IMG/VR virus record: IMGVR_UViG_3300031963_010483
Span: 1 to 32,499 of that record
Direction: 5' to 3' (one strand)
DNA: 32,499 nucleotides
DNA from: a virus
Positions 15,273 through 23,238 of the stretch are shown here, in pieces. Both the position numbers and the translations under genes were made by a program. The notes beneath the pieces were generated by a model, which was not told the origin of the DNA, ran no database searches, and saw only the letters and a list, made by a program, of their open reading frames with translations. How positions within the stretch are numbered: position 1 is the first letter of the stretch; every line of letters begins with the position of its first letter.

Positions 15273-15809
15273 TCAGGTTAGATCTGATACGTTGGTTTTT
15301 GACCACATTTTACAAGACCAGTAGTTTGCCTTCCATTTTGGGCCAGGATTATCGCAATTATGTCTGGCTCTATATGATCTACGTCTTTCTGGATCGTCTC
15401 TTTTGATTTCCATATTAGGATCACCAAAGTTAACTTTTACAACATTACCTTTATCATTTTTTACATAAACACTGAATTTTTTAGGGCCACTTGGTGTTCT
15501 AAATGGCTTATTGAGACTAACATTCTTCTTTTTTTCGGCAGCGATTAATTTATCATCCTCATCATAAATTTCGTTAGCCTCAATATCCCATACAAACTCA
15601 TCCCATTCATCATCCCAACTACAATTACTAGCAAATAATTGATCATGTATCTCTTCAACAAGATCTGATTTTGTATGTCTGGATTCTGAGAGACATATGG
15701 CTACTCGCTGTTTAATATCTGTATAGTCTTTCTTCATTGTTGGGTTGCCCATACAACGAGAAACATATTTTTGTTTATCTTCACCAGATTTTCTTTTTGG
15801 AATAGGCAT
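15273..15809 (-). CDS. Phage protein with MPIPKxxSGE N-terminal and FSVYVKNDKGN domains
   Basis: The product has 178 residues and two recognisable pieces. The N-terminus MPIPKRKSGEDKQKYVSRCM through KQRVAICLSE (1-42) is a short domain often found at the end of phage head-morphogenesis proteins. The C-terminal part FSVYVKNDKGNVVKVNFGDP, then RRSYRARHNCDNPGPKWKANYW (about 112-170), is a compact domain common in phage genomes, with conserved Cys, Trp and Arg. An acidic linker joins them. A role in head assembly is suggested by family context, not proven. AAGGAG precedes the ATG, with a GGTGTATTAT motif 20 nt upstream. Confidence 0.6.
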   Translation of the reverse strand: MPIPKRKSGEDKQKYVSRCMGNPTMKKDYTDIKQRVAICLSESRHTKSDLVEEIHDQLFASNCSWDDEWDEFVWDIEANEIYDEDDKLIAAEKKKNVSLNKPFRTPSGPKKFSVYVKNDKGNVVKVNFGDPNMEIKRDDPERRRSYRARHNCDNPGPKWKANYWSCKMWSKTNVSDLT

Positions 15810-15828
15810 ATAGTATCTCCTTATAAAA

Positions 15829-15838
15829 ATAATACACC
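15829..15838 (-). promoter_or_regulatory. Candidate phage promoter motif (GGTGTATTAT)
   Basis: The minus strand reads ATT-GGTGTATTAT just after the stop of the GT4-like gene (15844-15846) and 20 nt before the ATG at 15809. TATTAT matches TATAAT at five of six bases. Position and core are the same as in the other copies. Confidence 0.5.
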
Positions 15839-15843
15839 AATGA

Positions 15844-16905
15844 CTATTTCATATAATCATAAATAATGTTGGCCGTTTTAGACCAATTATGATAAGAAGC
15901 CGTTTGTAAACCAGCGGGATTACTGTCTATACGATTTTTATAAACAAATCTCATGTGTTCAACTGCTTGTTCAATTTGTTTAGCGTCTAATTTAGCCCAA
16001 TTACCATCACCATTAAACCATAAATTATCTATAGCGGGTTCAGTTTGATCTATATCAATAAGATAAGAATTATCATTATTACAATATTGAGTGTGTGCTG
16101 AGTAGTTAGTTATTATGATTGGTTTATTCATAGCCATCATTTCAATAGCCTCATTATTCCACCCTTCTGCTCTTGATGGAAATATTCCACAATCAGCATA
16201 TGACATAATTTTACTAACTTCACTTTGTGTTGATACTCTAGGGAAAAATTTGATTTTATTATTGAGTTTACTGTCAGCATACATTTTAACCCAACTATCT
16301 TGTATATTTTTACTTAAAAATGGATTATGATTCATCATCCATAATTCGACGTTATCATCATCATTAAATGCGGAATTAAAGATTTGAACCAATACATCAT
16401 GACCTTTACGAATTTCCCATTTTCCGATATTAATAAATATATATTTATCTTTTGGTTTATCTTCTGGTTTATTATCAAAAAATATATTAGTATCAACTCC
16501 TTGTGGACAAACTATGATTGGTGTTTTAATACCATTGTTTTCCAATACTTGTTTAGCCCATAATGATGGCACAAATAAAACGTCACATAAATTATATCCA
16601 GCTTTTTCTTTATCAAACACAAAATCAATTTCAAAAAATGATAAAGAGCCATATTTTGAAGATCCTGCTGTTCTAGTAAATAGATCACTCGGTGTCCAAA
16701 GTTTAAAACAATTATCTTGTGAATTAAACGAACTTTGTCTATCTATAGCATTTTTAATTTTATTAACATCCCAATCCTTTTCGATATTTGGATTAGCAGC
16801 AAAAAATAATGTTAGATTATCATCTAGATTATATAAATTATTAAATATATTATAGCCAGTGATACCGTAACCAGTAAATCTATCTAATGGTGTTATAAAA
16901 TTCAT
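15844..16905 (-). CDS. GT4-family-like glycosyltransferase (GT-B fold)
   Basis: The product has 353 residues. The N-terminal Rossmann half contains TGYGITGYNIFNNL (11-24) and a helix with VFVPSLWAKQVLENNGI (about 110-126). The C-terminal half contains IFINIGKWEIRKGHDVL (156-172) and the diagnostic CGIFPSRAEGWNNEAIEMMA (239-258), with E247 and E255 forming the EX7E nucleotide-sugar motif of family GT4. It probably transfers a sugar from a nucleotide donor to a glycan or protein. The ATG overlaps the GMP reductase stop (ATGA) and has a weak ribosome site. With four other transferase genes and an epimerase gene it forms a glycan block. Confidence 0.8.
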   Translation of the reverse strand: MNFITPLDRFTGYGITGYNIFNNLYNLDDNLTLFFAANPNIEKDWDVNKIKNAIDRQSSFNSQDNCFKLWTPSDLFTRTAGSSKYGSLSFFEIDFVFDKEKAGYNLCDVLFVPSLWAKQVLENNGIKTPIIVCPQGVDTNIFFDNKPEDKPKDKYIFINIGKWEIRKGHDVLVQIFNSAFNDDDNVELWMMNHNPFLSKNIQDSWVKMYADSKLNNKIKFFPRVSTQSEVSKIMSYADCGIFPSRAEGWNNEAIEMMAMNKPIIITNYSAHTQYCNNDNSYLIDIDQTEPAIDNLWFNGDGNWAKLDAKQIEQAVEHMRFVYKNRIDSNPAGLQTASYHNWSKTANIIYDYMK

Positions 16906-18026
16906 GTTTCATAAATCCTATTATGTGTGTTATTCACTTGTATAAATGTGGTTTTTTTACCAAAATCCTTAATTTTAGTAGCACCAATATAAGTACATGC
17001 ACTCCTTAAGCCACCAAAAATATCTTGTAAAGTATCTTCCACTCTACCCTTATATGACACTCTAACAGCTTTACCTTCTGCTGTTCTATATTTTGCCACA
17101 CCATTGTGGTGTTTATCCATAGCGTCTTTACTACTCATACCATAATATTTTAATGTAATTTTTCTTCTCTGTGTCTCATATCCTGGTGGTGTTGGTTGCC
17201 AAAATTCACCAGCAGTACCAGACTTTGCTGCTAAATATTCATACTCCCATTCTCCTTCACATTCATCGCATCCAGCAAACATACTGCCCAACATAACAAA
17301 ATCTGCGTTGCCACCAAATGCTTTACACACATCTCCAACCACTTTGCAGCCACCATCAGAACAAATATGACCACCAAGACCATGAGCAGCATCCGCACAC
17401 TCCATTACGGCGCTCAATTGAGGATAGCCAACACCTGTTTTTAAACGTGTTGTACAAACACTGCCTGATCCTATACCAACTTTGACTATATCAACTTTAC
17501 CATGAAAAATGAGTTCTTCTACCATTTCTGGTGTTACAACATTTCCTGCCATAATAATAATATCAGGATATAATTTTCTAATATGACTAACTGTTTTTAC
17601 AAACTTTTCAGTATATCCATTAGCAATATCCACACAGATATTTGGTAACTGGACCCCAAAATTAGCCAGACTATTAAAAATTTCAGTTAATTTTTCTATA
17701 TCTTTATGTCCAGTTCCTAAAGAATAAAACACTAATTCAGTATTTAATTTACTATTTTTATAGAAATCAATATAATCTATTGTTTTATAATGTTTATGTA
17801 AGCATGTGATAGAATTATAATTACATAATGATGTCGCCATCGCAAAAGTTCCGACAGTATCCATATTGGCTACCATGACGGGAACACAACTTAATTGTCT
17901 AGGCGAGTGAGCGAATGAGAATTGTCTCTCTAAATTTACCTCGGATCTACTATTTAATACCGACCTCTTAGGTCTGATTAACACATCATCAAAATCTAAT
18001 TTGATTTCATTAATTATTTTTTGCAT
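16902..18026 (-). CDS. guaC: GMP reductase
   Basis: The product has 374 residues, against about 346 for E. coli GuaC, and aligns with it along its whole length: FDDVLIRPKRS (12-22), NMDTVGTFAMA (54-64), KVGIGSGSVCTTRLKTGVGY (182-201), SDGGC (223-227), and YRTAEGKAV (313-321). Catalytic Cys191, the following Thr pair and Glu317 are present. GMP reductase converts GMP to IMP with NADPH; the sequence after CTTR favours it over IMP dehydrogenase. The extra length is an insertion at about 259-292 (EWEYEYLAAKSG to RRKITL) just before the YGMSS flap. AAGGATT precedes the ATG. It neighbours a deoxyribosyltransferase-like gene, suggesting purine remodelling. Confidence 0.9.
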   Translation of the reverse strand: MQKIINEIKLDFDDVLIRPKRSVLNSRSEVNLERQFSFAHSPRQLSCVPVMVANMDTVGTFAMATSLCNYNSITCLHKHYKTIDYIDFYKNSKLNTELVFYSLGTGHKDIEKLTEIFNSLANFGVQLPNICVDIANGYTEKFVKTVSHIRKLYPDIIIMAGNVVTPEMVEELIFHGKVDIVKVGIGSGSVCTTRLKTGVGYPQLSAVMECADAAHGLGGHICSDGGCKVVGDVCKAFGGNADFVMLGSMFAGCDECEGEWEYEYLAAKSGTAGEFWQPTPPGYETQRRKITLKYYGMSSKDAMDKHHNGVAKYRTAEGKAVRVSYKGRVEDTLQDIFGGLRSACTYIGATKIKDFGKKTTFIQVNNTHNRIYET

Positions 18027-18033
18027 ATAATCC

Positions 18034-18564
18034 TTATACGTTAAAGAAGTACCATCGTTTATGAGAATCTATATTTTCTGACGAATGAATATGACTTAGA
18101 TAACTCTTAATTTCATCCCATGTTGAGAAAATCATTTGGTGAGGTATTGTTCCAAATAACCAGTCTGGCGTTTGATTCTTTCCTTGAACCATATGTATAA
18201 TAATAGGCTTCTTCTGTCGATTAGCCCAAAAAATTTCTTCTAGTGTTCCACAAGGATGAACATTGATATCTAGATTAACAATCATAAAATCACTAATATC
18301 TACTAATCTAAGATCAACTGATCTTATATTTTTCATCATTAAAGATAATTCATCATACTGGCATTTTTGTTTTAGTTTAGTTTTAATATTATGGGCATCT
18401 TGATCTTCTAGACCTGTCTCAGACGGTTTACTAATTGGATTAAATACCACCACGCCCAAACCCTCTAAATATGGAGTAATATTATCTCGCCAAGTTGCAC
18501 CACGATCAGCAACCCTATCCATAGCACCAGCCAAATATACTCTTTGATTTTTTAATCTATTCAT
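18034..18564 (-). CDS. Nucleoside 2-deoxyribosyltransferase-like protein
   Basis: The product has 176 residues. The N-terminus VYLAGAMDRVADRGATWRDN (9-28) and the phrases RSVDLRLVDISDFMIVNLD (81-99) and HPCGTLEEIFWA (103-114) match the nucleoside 2-deoxyribosyltransferase fold. E110 in GTLEE corresponds to the usual nucleophilic glutamate. Family members move deoxyribose between bases or hydrolyse nucleotide N-glycosidic bonds. The C-terminus (about 140-176) is extra and ends in an aromatic stretch (KRWYFFNV). It lies between GMP reductase and the large glycosyltransferase genes, so base salvage or modification is plausible; the true substrate cannot be read from sequence. Confidence 0.7.
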   Translation of the reverse strand: MNRLKNQRVYLAGAMDRVADRGATWRDNITPYLEGLGVVVFNPISKPSETGLEDQDAHNIKTKLKQKCQYDELSLMMKNIRSVDLRLVDISDFMIVNLDINVHPCGTLEEIFWANRQKKPIIIHMVQGKNQTPDWLFGTIPHQMIFSTWDEIKSYLSHIHSSENIDSHKRWYFFNV

Positions 18565-20462
18565 TATTTAATACCTTTTATAAAAACCATATCCATGTCC
18601 GGATTCATATAACTGACCGCCAGTGATATATTAGAGACTGTATGAACAAACCACCTACATTGTAGAATACAATTTACTTCCGTTAATAGATCTATGGTTG
18701 GTTTTTTTGTATCTAAATTATTACTTAGAATTTGATGATGCAATTCCGGCCCCTCGCCATCTATCATGCCAACTATATCTATAGTTTCTTTTTCCATAAG
18801 TTTATATCCCCAATCTAAAAAATTATCCAAAGTTAATCTAGTGATATTTGGTATGTATTTTACTTTACTTCCATATTTGTTAATAAATGCCAGAATTCCA
18901 AATTCATTGTCTGTTGCTAAGAAAATTGCAGCATCTGGATTATTTGCGATGATACTATCTATCTTATCAAAATATTGTTGTAGATAAACTTTACCAGACT
19001 CGCAAACATGATTTGGATGCCTATAGTGTACAGCAATAATATTCTTGGTGGCAAAATTATTTTTAATAAAAGAATTAGCTTTATCTACAATATGTGACTT
19101 AAATTTAATATATTGTTTATAAAATGAGTGAGTATATTTTCTCCACATATCAAATAATTCTTTATTACTCATCAATAAATCAAACGCGGGAGGGTGTGTG
19201 AATTGTAGAGGTGTATTAAATTCCGATGCTATTGGTAATTTTAGAATATTGTCTGTAAAATGAGTATCATCATTATGATAAAAACTCACAGGCTCAAAAT
19301 AATCAAACCAACAGTTATCATTTTCTGTCCAATATGCAAAGTGTTTATTTTTATTCCCATTTACCTGTAAAAAAACTTGTTTATTATAAAATGGATAACT
19401 ACGAGATCCGTGTGTTAATGATCCAAGATAAAAATTAAATACAGAGAAAAAACCAGCATCACGGGGAATAAAAATTTTTGCTTTTGAAAACAGTTGATTT
19501 TCAATTGAAGAAGATGTATTGTGGTTCAAATCGCCATAAATAAATTTACTATTTTTTAACTTATTACATAACGCTATATGTTCACAAGTACCTTCTGGTA
19601 AATTACTAATATCGAATAAATTATGATATTGAGACATTAGATCTAATATTTCTGGCATCTTAAAAATACCAATACCTCCAAAAGCAGATTTAACCTCAAC
19701 TAAATTATTAAATATATATAGTTTATTCAACCAAGCGGGACTAAGGCCGTAGTATTTTTTAAAATCAGGATATAAATCTATAATATTATCTGATTCCCCC
19801 AATTGTCTCAGAGCCAGGGCGTCGTAATGAAAATATGATTTTTTAAATGTCATATTTCCAAATATGGCACTCCATTCTTTGTCTATACATATCGCTTTTA
19901 TAAGACTATTCGTATCAATATCTTCTATCAGGTCGGTATCAAAAATAATTAAATAATCAAAATCATTACCAAATCTTTGAATACTAGATTTTAGACACCT
20001 ATCTCTGCAATTAGCAAGAAATTCTATTCTATTATCTATCGTTATATTCTGCGAATCTGGATCAAATAAGCCATCAATATTTGGATTATTATCTATCCAC
20101 TCTTTTAAAATAATTTCTGTTCTATCAATATTATTATTTGTAAGAAAAAATAATTTAGTATTATCAAAATGACTTGATAGACTGTCAAAGAATTTTTTGA
20201 TATAATCTATATGTGTTGAGCAGTTTTTAATCAAGCATGATATTAGAACTTTTTTATTTTTTAAATCTATATTTTGATATCTTGGCTGTTCGCCATCTAT
20301 AATTGATATAGAATTAATAAATTGATTTATATAATGATATAATAGTTTATCTTTTATAAGATTAATATCATCTAATTCCGTATATTGATCAACTATTGGT
20401 AGATAATTTTTATTTAAATGATTAACAATAAAATCTATCAGATCTTGTTTATTTAGATTCAT
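18564..20462 (-). CDS. Two-domain glycosyltransferase: GT-A plus fucosyltransferase-like
   Basis: The product has 632 residues. Residues 70-300 form a GT-A-type domain: VLISCLIKN (72-80), RIEFLANCRDRCLKSS (145-160) and FDYLIIFDTDLIED (168-181), with the metal-binding DTD at 175-177. The C-terminal part, from about 468, resembles alpha-1,6 or NodZ-type fucosyltransferases: IIAVHYRHPNHVCESG, AAIFLATDNEFG, GPELHHQILSNN and TVSNISLAVSYMNPD. Such enzymes use GDP-fucose, which fits the GDP-sugar epimerase gene directly upstream. The middle (about 300-460) is unassigned. It overlaps the epimerase gene by 14 bases. The combination suggests sequential addition of two sugars. Confidence 0.7.
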   Translation of the reverse strand: MNLNKQDLIDFIVNHLNKNYLPIVDQYTELDDINLIKDKLLYHYINQFINSISIIDGEQPRYQNIDLKNKKVLISCLIKNCSTHIDYIKKFFDSLSSHFDNTKLFFLTNNNIDRTEIILKEWIDNNPNIDGLFDPDSQNITIDNRIEFLANCRDRCLKSSIQRFGNDFDYLIIFDTDLIEDIDTNSLIKAICIDKEWSAIFGNMTFKKSYFHYDALALRQLGESDNIIDLYPDFKKYYGLSPAWLNKLYIFNNLVEVKSAFGGIGIFKMPEILDLMSQYHNLFDISNLPEGTCEHIALCNKLKNSKFIYGDLNHNTSSSIENQLFSKAKIFIPRDAGFFSVFNFYLGSLTHGSRSYPFYNKQVFLQVNGNKNKHFAYWTENDNCWFDYFEPVSFYHNDDTHFTDNILKLPIASEFNTPLQFTHPPAFDLLMSNKELFDMWRKYTHSFYKQYIKFKSHIVDKANSFIKNNFATKNIIAVHYRHPNHVCESGKVYLQQYFDKIDSIIANNPDAAIFLATDNEFGILAFINKYGSKVKYIPNITRLTLDNFLDWGYKLMEKETIDIVGMIDGEGPELHHQILSNNLDTKKPTIDLLTEVNCILQCRWFVHTVSNISLAVSYMNPDMDMVFIKGIK

Positions 20463-21447
20463 ATCTAGACAGTATCCAGTTATACGTTGCTTTTACTCCA
20501 TCAATAAGTTTATTTGATGGTTTCCAATTTAATTTTTCAGATATTAGCCTATTATCGGAATTTCTGCCGTTGACACCAACAGGCCCATCAATATTTTTGA
20601 TAGTTAAATTTTTACCAGAAATATTAATAATCATTTTTGTAAAATCATTAATGCTAATCATTTCTTCTGAACCAATATTAATTGGCTCATGAATATCTGA
20701 TCTCATCAGTTTAAGCGTACCTTCTATACATTCATCAATATATAGGAAAGATCTAGTTTGATTACCAGTCCCCCAAATCTCAATACTATCGCCATCTTTC
20801 GCATTAATGACTTTACGACAAATTGCCGCTGGTGCTTTTTCTCGACCACCTTCATAAGTACCCTCTGGTCCAAATATATTATGGTATCGAGCAATTTTAA
20901 TATTAAGATTATAATTTCTATAAAATGATAGAAACATTCTTTCACTAAATAATTTTTCCCAGCCATATTCACTATCTGGATTAGCAGGATAAGCACTATC
21001 TTCGCTACATTTAGGATTTAATGGATCGTTTTGATTATGTGATGGATAAATACAAGCGCTACTACTATAGAATATATTTTTAATACCATATAGAGTAGCA
21101 TATTCTGCTATATTTAAATTTATAGTGGCAGAGTTGTGCATAACCACGGCGTCATTTTCGCCAGTAAAAAGATAACCAGCACCACCCATATCTGCCGCTA
21201 ACTGATAAACCTCATCAAAACTATCCTCTTTATTTTTAGAGATTTTTTGTTTGGGAGACAGCATGATATTATATACTAATCTGGGATCTCTAAGATCACC
21301 TACAATATAGTTGTCAGCAGTAGATCTGGAGAACTTTGGATGCTTTAAATCTACAGCCCTGACCCAAAATCCTTCATCTTTTAACTTTTTAACAAGATGT
21401 GACCCTATGAATCCGCCACCACCTAATACTAGCGCTGTTTTTTGCAT
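20449..21447 (-). CDS. NAD-dependent sugar epimerase, GDP-mannose 3,5-epimerase-like
   Basis: The product has 332 residues. The Rossmann motif is GGGGFIGSHLVKKL (9-22). The phrases AADMGGAGYL (85-93), SSSACIYPS (128-136) with C132, YGWEK (161-165) with the catalytic Tyr-Lys pair, and EGGREKAPAAICRK and TRSFLYIDECIEG are characteristic of GDP-mannose 3,5-epimerase, which makes GDP-L-galactose or GDP-L-gulose. In that family the Cys and a Lys act as acid and base. The gene lies directly before the fucosyltransferase-like gene, pointing to synthesis of an unusual GDP-L-sugar. An AGGAT ribosome site and a TATAAATA sequence lie upstream. The substrate is inferred from motif similarity. Confidence 0.85.
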   Translation of the reverse strand: MQKTALVLGGGGFIGSHLVKKLKDEGFWVRAVDLKHPKFSRSTADNYIVGDLRDPRLVYNIMLSPKQKISKNKEDSFDEVYQLAADMGGAGYLFTGENDAVVMHNSATINLNIAEYATLYGIKNIFYSSSACIYPSHNQNDPLNPKCSEDSAYPANPDSEYGWEKLFSERMFLSFYRNYNLNIKIARYHNIFGPEGTYEGGREKAPAAICRKVINAKDGDSIEIWGTGNQTRSFLYIDECIEGTLKLMRSDIHEPINIGSEEMISINDFTKMIINISGKNLTIKNIDGPVGVNGRNSDNRLISEKLNWKPSNKLIDGVKATYNWILSRYESK

Positions 21448-21459
21448 ATTTTATCCTAA

Positions 21460-21600
21460 TTATTTATATATATCAGTTATATAAGACCATAAATCCCGTT
21501 GTCCACTAATAACTTTACCAGTTTTCATTTTTTCTTGAGCGTCCATATAGCCTAAAAATAAAGCAAGAATTATGAGCACACCAATTATTATAGATTCCAT
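21460..21600 (-). CDS. Small single-span membrane protein (46 residues)
   Basis: An ATG at 21598-21600 opens a 46-codon frame ending in TAA at 21460-21462. The product begins MESIIIGVLIILALFLGYMD, a membrane span, followed by a short polar tail ending in SYITDIYK. It starts one base after the macro-domain stop codon and ends 12 bases before the epimerase ATG, filling an otherwise empty gap. There is no good ribosome site, so it would depend on coupling to the macro-domain gene. It is plausible as a real small gene, but the evidence is only frame, fit and composition. Confidence 0.45.
   Translation of the reverse strand: MESIIIGVLIILALFLGYMDAQEKMKTGKVISGQRDLWSYITDIYK
21461..21468 (-). promoter_or_regulatory. 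TATAAATA sequence before the epimerase gene (T4-late-like)
   Basis: The minus strand reads TATAAATA, identical to the T4 late promoter consensus, 13 nt before the epimerase ATG. This is too close for a standard leader plus ribosome site, and in such AT-rich DNA one match is expected by chance. It is recorded as weak. Confidence 0.15.
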
Positions 21601-21601
21601 T

Positions 21602-22168
21602 TTATTTATTATTAAATTGATAGATAAAAACAGGCATATCTGACCAAATATCCTCTATTAGATCAGAGATAAAATTCCAATTACCACCCGCTATACCTGA
21701 ACCAAATTTTGGGGCATGAATTTCTATATTATGAATATCGTCTTTGGCTTGTGATTTAAGATCTAGTATATATTTTTTAACTTTATACATACTACTTACT
21801 AGACCGCCGTAATGTAAAGCTCTTTGTTTACTATTGGATGGAAATCCATCTTGACAAATCATATTACAAGCTATTATTTTTGAGCGTAATGGTAATGATA
21901 AATTAATATCTATAAACTGACAATATCCAAAATTATTTTTTAAAAAGTTTTTACCAAGCAAATGATAATTTTCTTTAACTTCTGGAAATTTATCGCCAAT
22001 ACACTTAGCAAAACCTCCGCCAAAAATATCTAAATTATTACAAACATGCGGGATTAGTATGGTTGTTCTATTAGAACACGATCTGACTCTATCTAAACAA
22101 CTACCAAATATCTCAGAGTTGGATACTAAAGAATAATGATACTTATTTTTGTTTAAAAGTTTTCTCAT
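21602..22168 (-). CDS. Macro-domain (ADP-ribose-binding) protein
   Basis: The product has 188 residues. Macro-domain ligand loops are visible: PHVCNNLDIFGGGFAKCIGD (40-59, Gly-rich loop near the distal ribose), GKFPE-like contacts (KFPEVKENY, 60-68), and HAPKFGSGIAGGNWNFISDL (151-170, phosphate loop). The layout resembles Poa1p/ALC1-like macro domains, many of which remove ADP-ribose from proteins or ADP-ribose phosphate. Such activity could reverse host ADP-ribosylation aimed at the phage; that is inference. The gene has the best sigma70-type promoter in the window directly upstream, and AGAGG before the ATG, so it may be expressed early and strongly. Confidence 0.8.
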   Translation of the reverse strand: MRKLLNKNKYHYSLVSNSEIFGSCLDRVRSCSNRTTILIPHVCNNLDIFGGGFAKCIGDKFPEVKENYHLLGKNFLKNNFGYCQFIDINLSLPLRSKIIACNMICQDGFPSNSKQRALHYGGLVSSMYKVKKYILDLKSQAKDDIHNIEIHAPKFGSGIAGGNWNFISDLIEDIWSDMPVFIYQFNNK

Positions 22169-22184
22169 AATGAGCCTCTATTAT

Positions 22185-22213
22185 ATTATAGCAGAGGTGG
22201 TGGTCATGGTCAA
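22185..22213 (-). promoter_or_regulatory. Strong sigma70-type promoter for the macro-domain gene
   Basis: On the minus strand TTGACC (22208-22213) is followed by a 17-base spacer and a perfect TATAAT (22185-22190), with TG one base before the -10 (extended -10). Expected start is near 22178, giving a leader of about 10 nt with the AGAGG site inside it. It overlaps the end of the upstream Zn-ribbon gene. Confidence 0.7.
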
Positions 22214-22461
22214 ACTTTGATTTTTGACCATTTTTTAAGAGGACACTCTTGATCAGCCCACGCTAACTTATTAAGAAATATTTTTTTATTATTTATGTTA
22301 CATCCACAGACTCCACACTGAGCCTGACTAATATCAAATTTATCGCATGACAAACAGATATTATATCTTTCTAGTATTTGTTTTTTGCTACATTTGGGTA
22401 GTCCAGCATAGATATGAAACCATAGAGATTTTAAAAATATCTTAATTCGTAACCAATTCAT
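22210..22461 (-). CDS. Small Cys-rich (zinc-ribbon-like) protein
   Basis: The product has 83 residues. A hydrophobic, basic N-terminus (1-20) precedes seven Cys: C24, then C36LSC39 and a C49GVCGC54 cluster, and a terminal WADQEC73PLKKW. The pattern CxxC...CxxCGC...CPxxKW recurs in small phage and bacterial proteins with a likely zinc site. Function is unknown. AGAGGA precedes the ATG, and the gene overlaps the preceding one by 20 bases. It lies next to the GT32-like gene, in the glycan block. Confidence 0.6.
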   Translation of the reverse strand: MNWLRIKIFLKSLWFHIYAGLPKCSKKQILERYNICLSCDKFDISQAQCGVCGCNINNKKIFLNKLAWADQECPLKKWSKIKV

Positions 22462-22678
22462 AATTATTATCCTCTTTTAGTGGTGTAAAATTATTATTTT
22501 TATCTATAGTATATAATGCAACAATTTCAACTTCTGTTGATTCATCAATCCATTGAGAAGAACCATTTTTTAAATTAATACAATTTCTTTGATCTCGTCG
22601 GTTGCGATCTTGTGTTAGTAAGAATATATTTTCATTTAATGAAAATGTACTACCAAATAGTAATTTTGAAATAGTCAT
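22442..22678 (-). CDS. Hypothetical small protein
   Basis: The product has 78 residues with no membrane segment and no Cys-rich motif. It reads as mostly beta: FGSTFSLNENIFLLTQDRNR at 8-27, SSQWIDESTEVEIVALYTID near 40-59, and ends in acidic residues. AAAGGAT before the ATG is a good ribosome site. It lies between the GT32-like and Zn-ribbon genes with a 20-base overlap at its end. No family is recognised. Confidence 0.45.
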   Translation of the reverse strand: MTISKLLFGSTFSLNENIFLLTQDRNRRDQRNCINLKNGSSQWIDESTEVEIVALYTIDKNNNFTPLKEDNNYELVTN

Positions 22679-22680
22679 AA

Positions 22681-23238
22681 TTATCCTTTAGTTATTGGGT
22701 ATCTACGAATCAAACAATGCTTAGTCATTTCTCGTGGATTTGATGGAAATTTTTGAGTATCAATGATGGGATGAATTGCGTTTCGTGGAAGTGATGAGAA
22801 AAGTAAATGTCCAAAAGTTACTTGAGTCAATTTATTTGTATTAAAATTTATAATATAATTATCTATTAAATGCCAATATGGCCAATCTATTGGACAATAA
22901 ATTATATCACCCATATAGAATAAAGTATTACCTAATGTTGGTAATGTTAATGTATTCCAATCTTTGATAATATTTTTTATTGGAGTAAATATGGAGCAGT
23001 CGAAGTCTATGTATAGGCCACCAAATTTTCTCAACGAAGATAGTCTCAATAAATCACTCTTCATCTGGTATGAAATAGCAAATTTTTTATAGGTTTCTCT
23101 CCATGATGGATGTAAGATACTATCATCTAGCCATAATTTTACTTTACAATCTGGATCTATTTTATTAATATCATCTATATTTTTTTGATTGTGCTGACTA
23201 CCTAACCACACAAGATGTAAATTTATTCTACTTTCCAT
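22681..23238 (-). CDS. GT32-like glycosyltransferase (DXD sugar-binding)
   Basis: The product has 185 residues. The family hallmark is clear: SYQMKSDLLRLSSLRKFGGL followed by YIDFD (57-80). D78-F-D80 is the metal-binding DXD, and the preceding SDLLRxxxLxxxGG helix is typical of the OCH1/GT32 sugar-transferase group. The N-terminus (LHLVWLGSQHNQKN) matches the start of this fold. It probably transfers a hexose from a nucleotide sugar; acceptor unknown. It overlaps the Cys-rich gene upstream by 16 bases and has a weak ribosome site. At 185 residues it is short for the family and may be a minimal catalytic domain. Confidence 0.75.
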   Translation of the reverse strand: MESRINLHLVWLGSQHNQKNIDDINKIDPDCKVKLWLDDSILHPSWRETYKKFAISYQMKSDLLRLSSLRKFGGLYIDFDCSIFTPIKNIIKDWNTLTLPTLGNTLFYMGDIIYCPIDWPYWHLIDNYIINFNTNKLTQVTFGHLLFSSLPRNAIHPIIDTQKFPSNPREMTKHCLIRRYPITKG

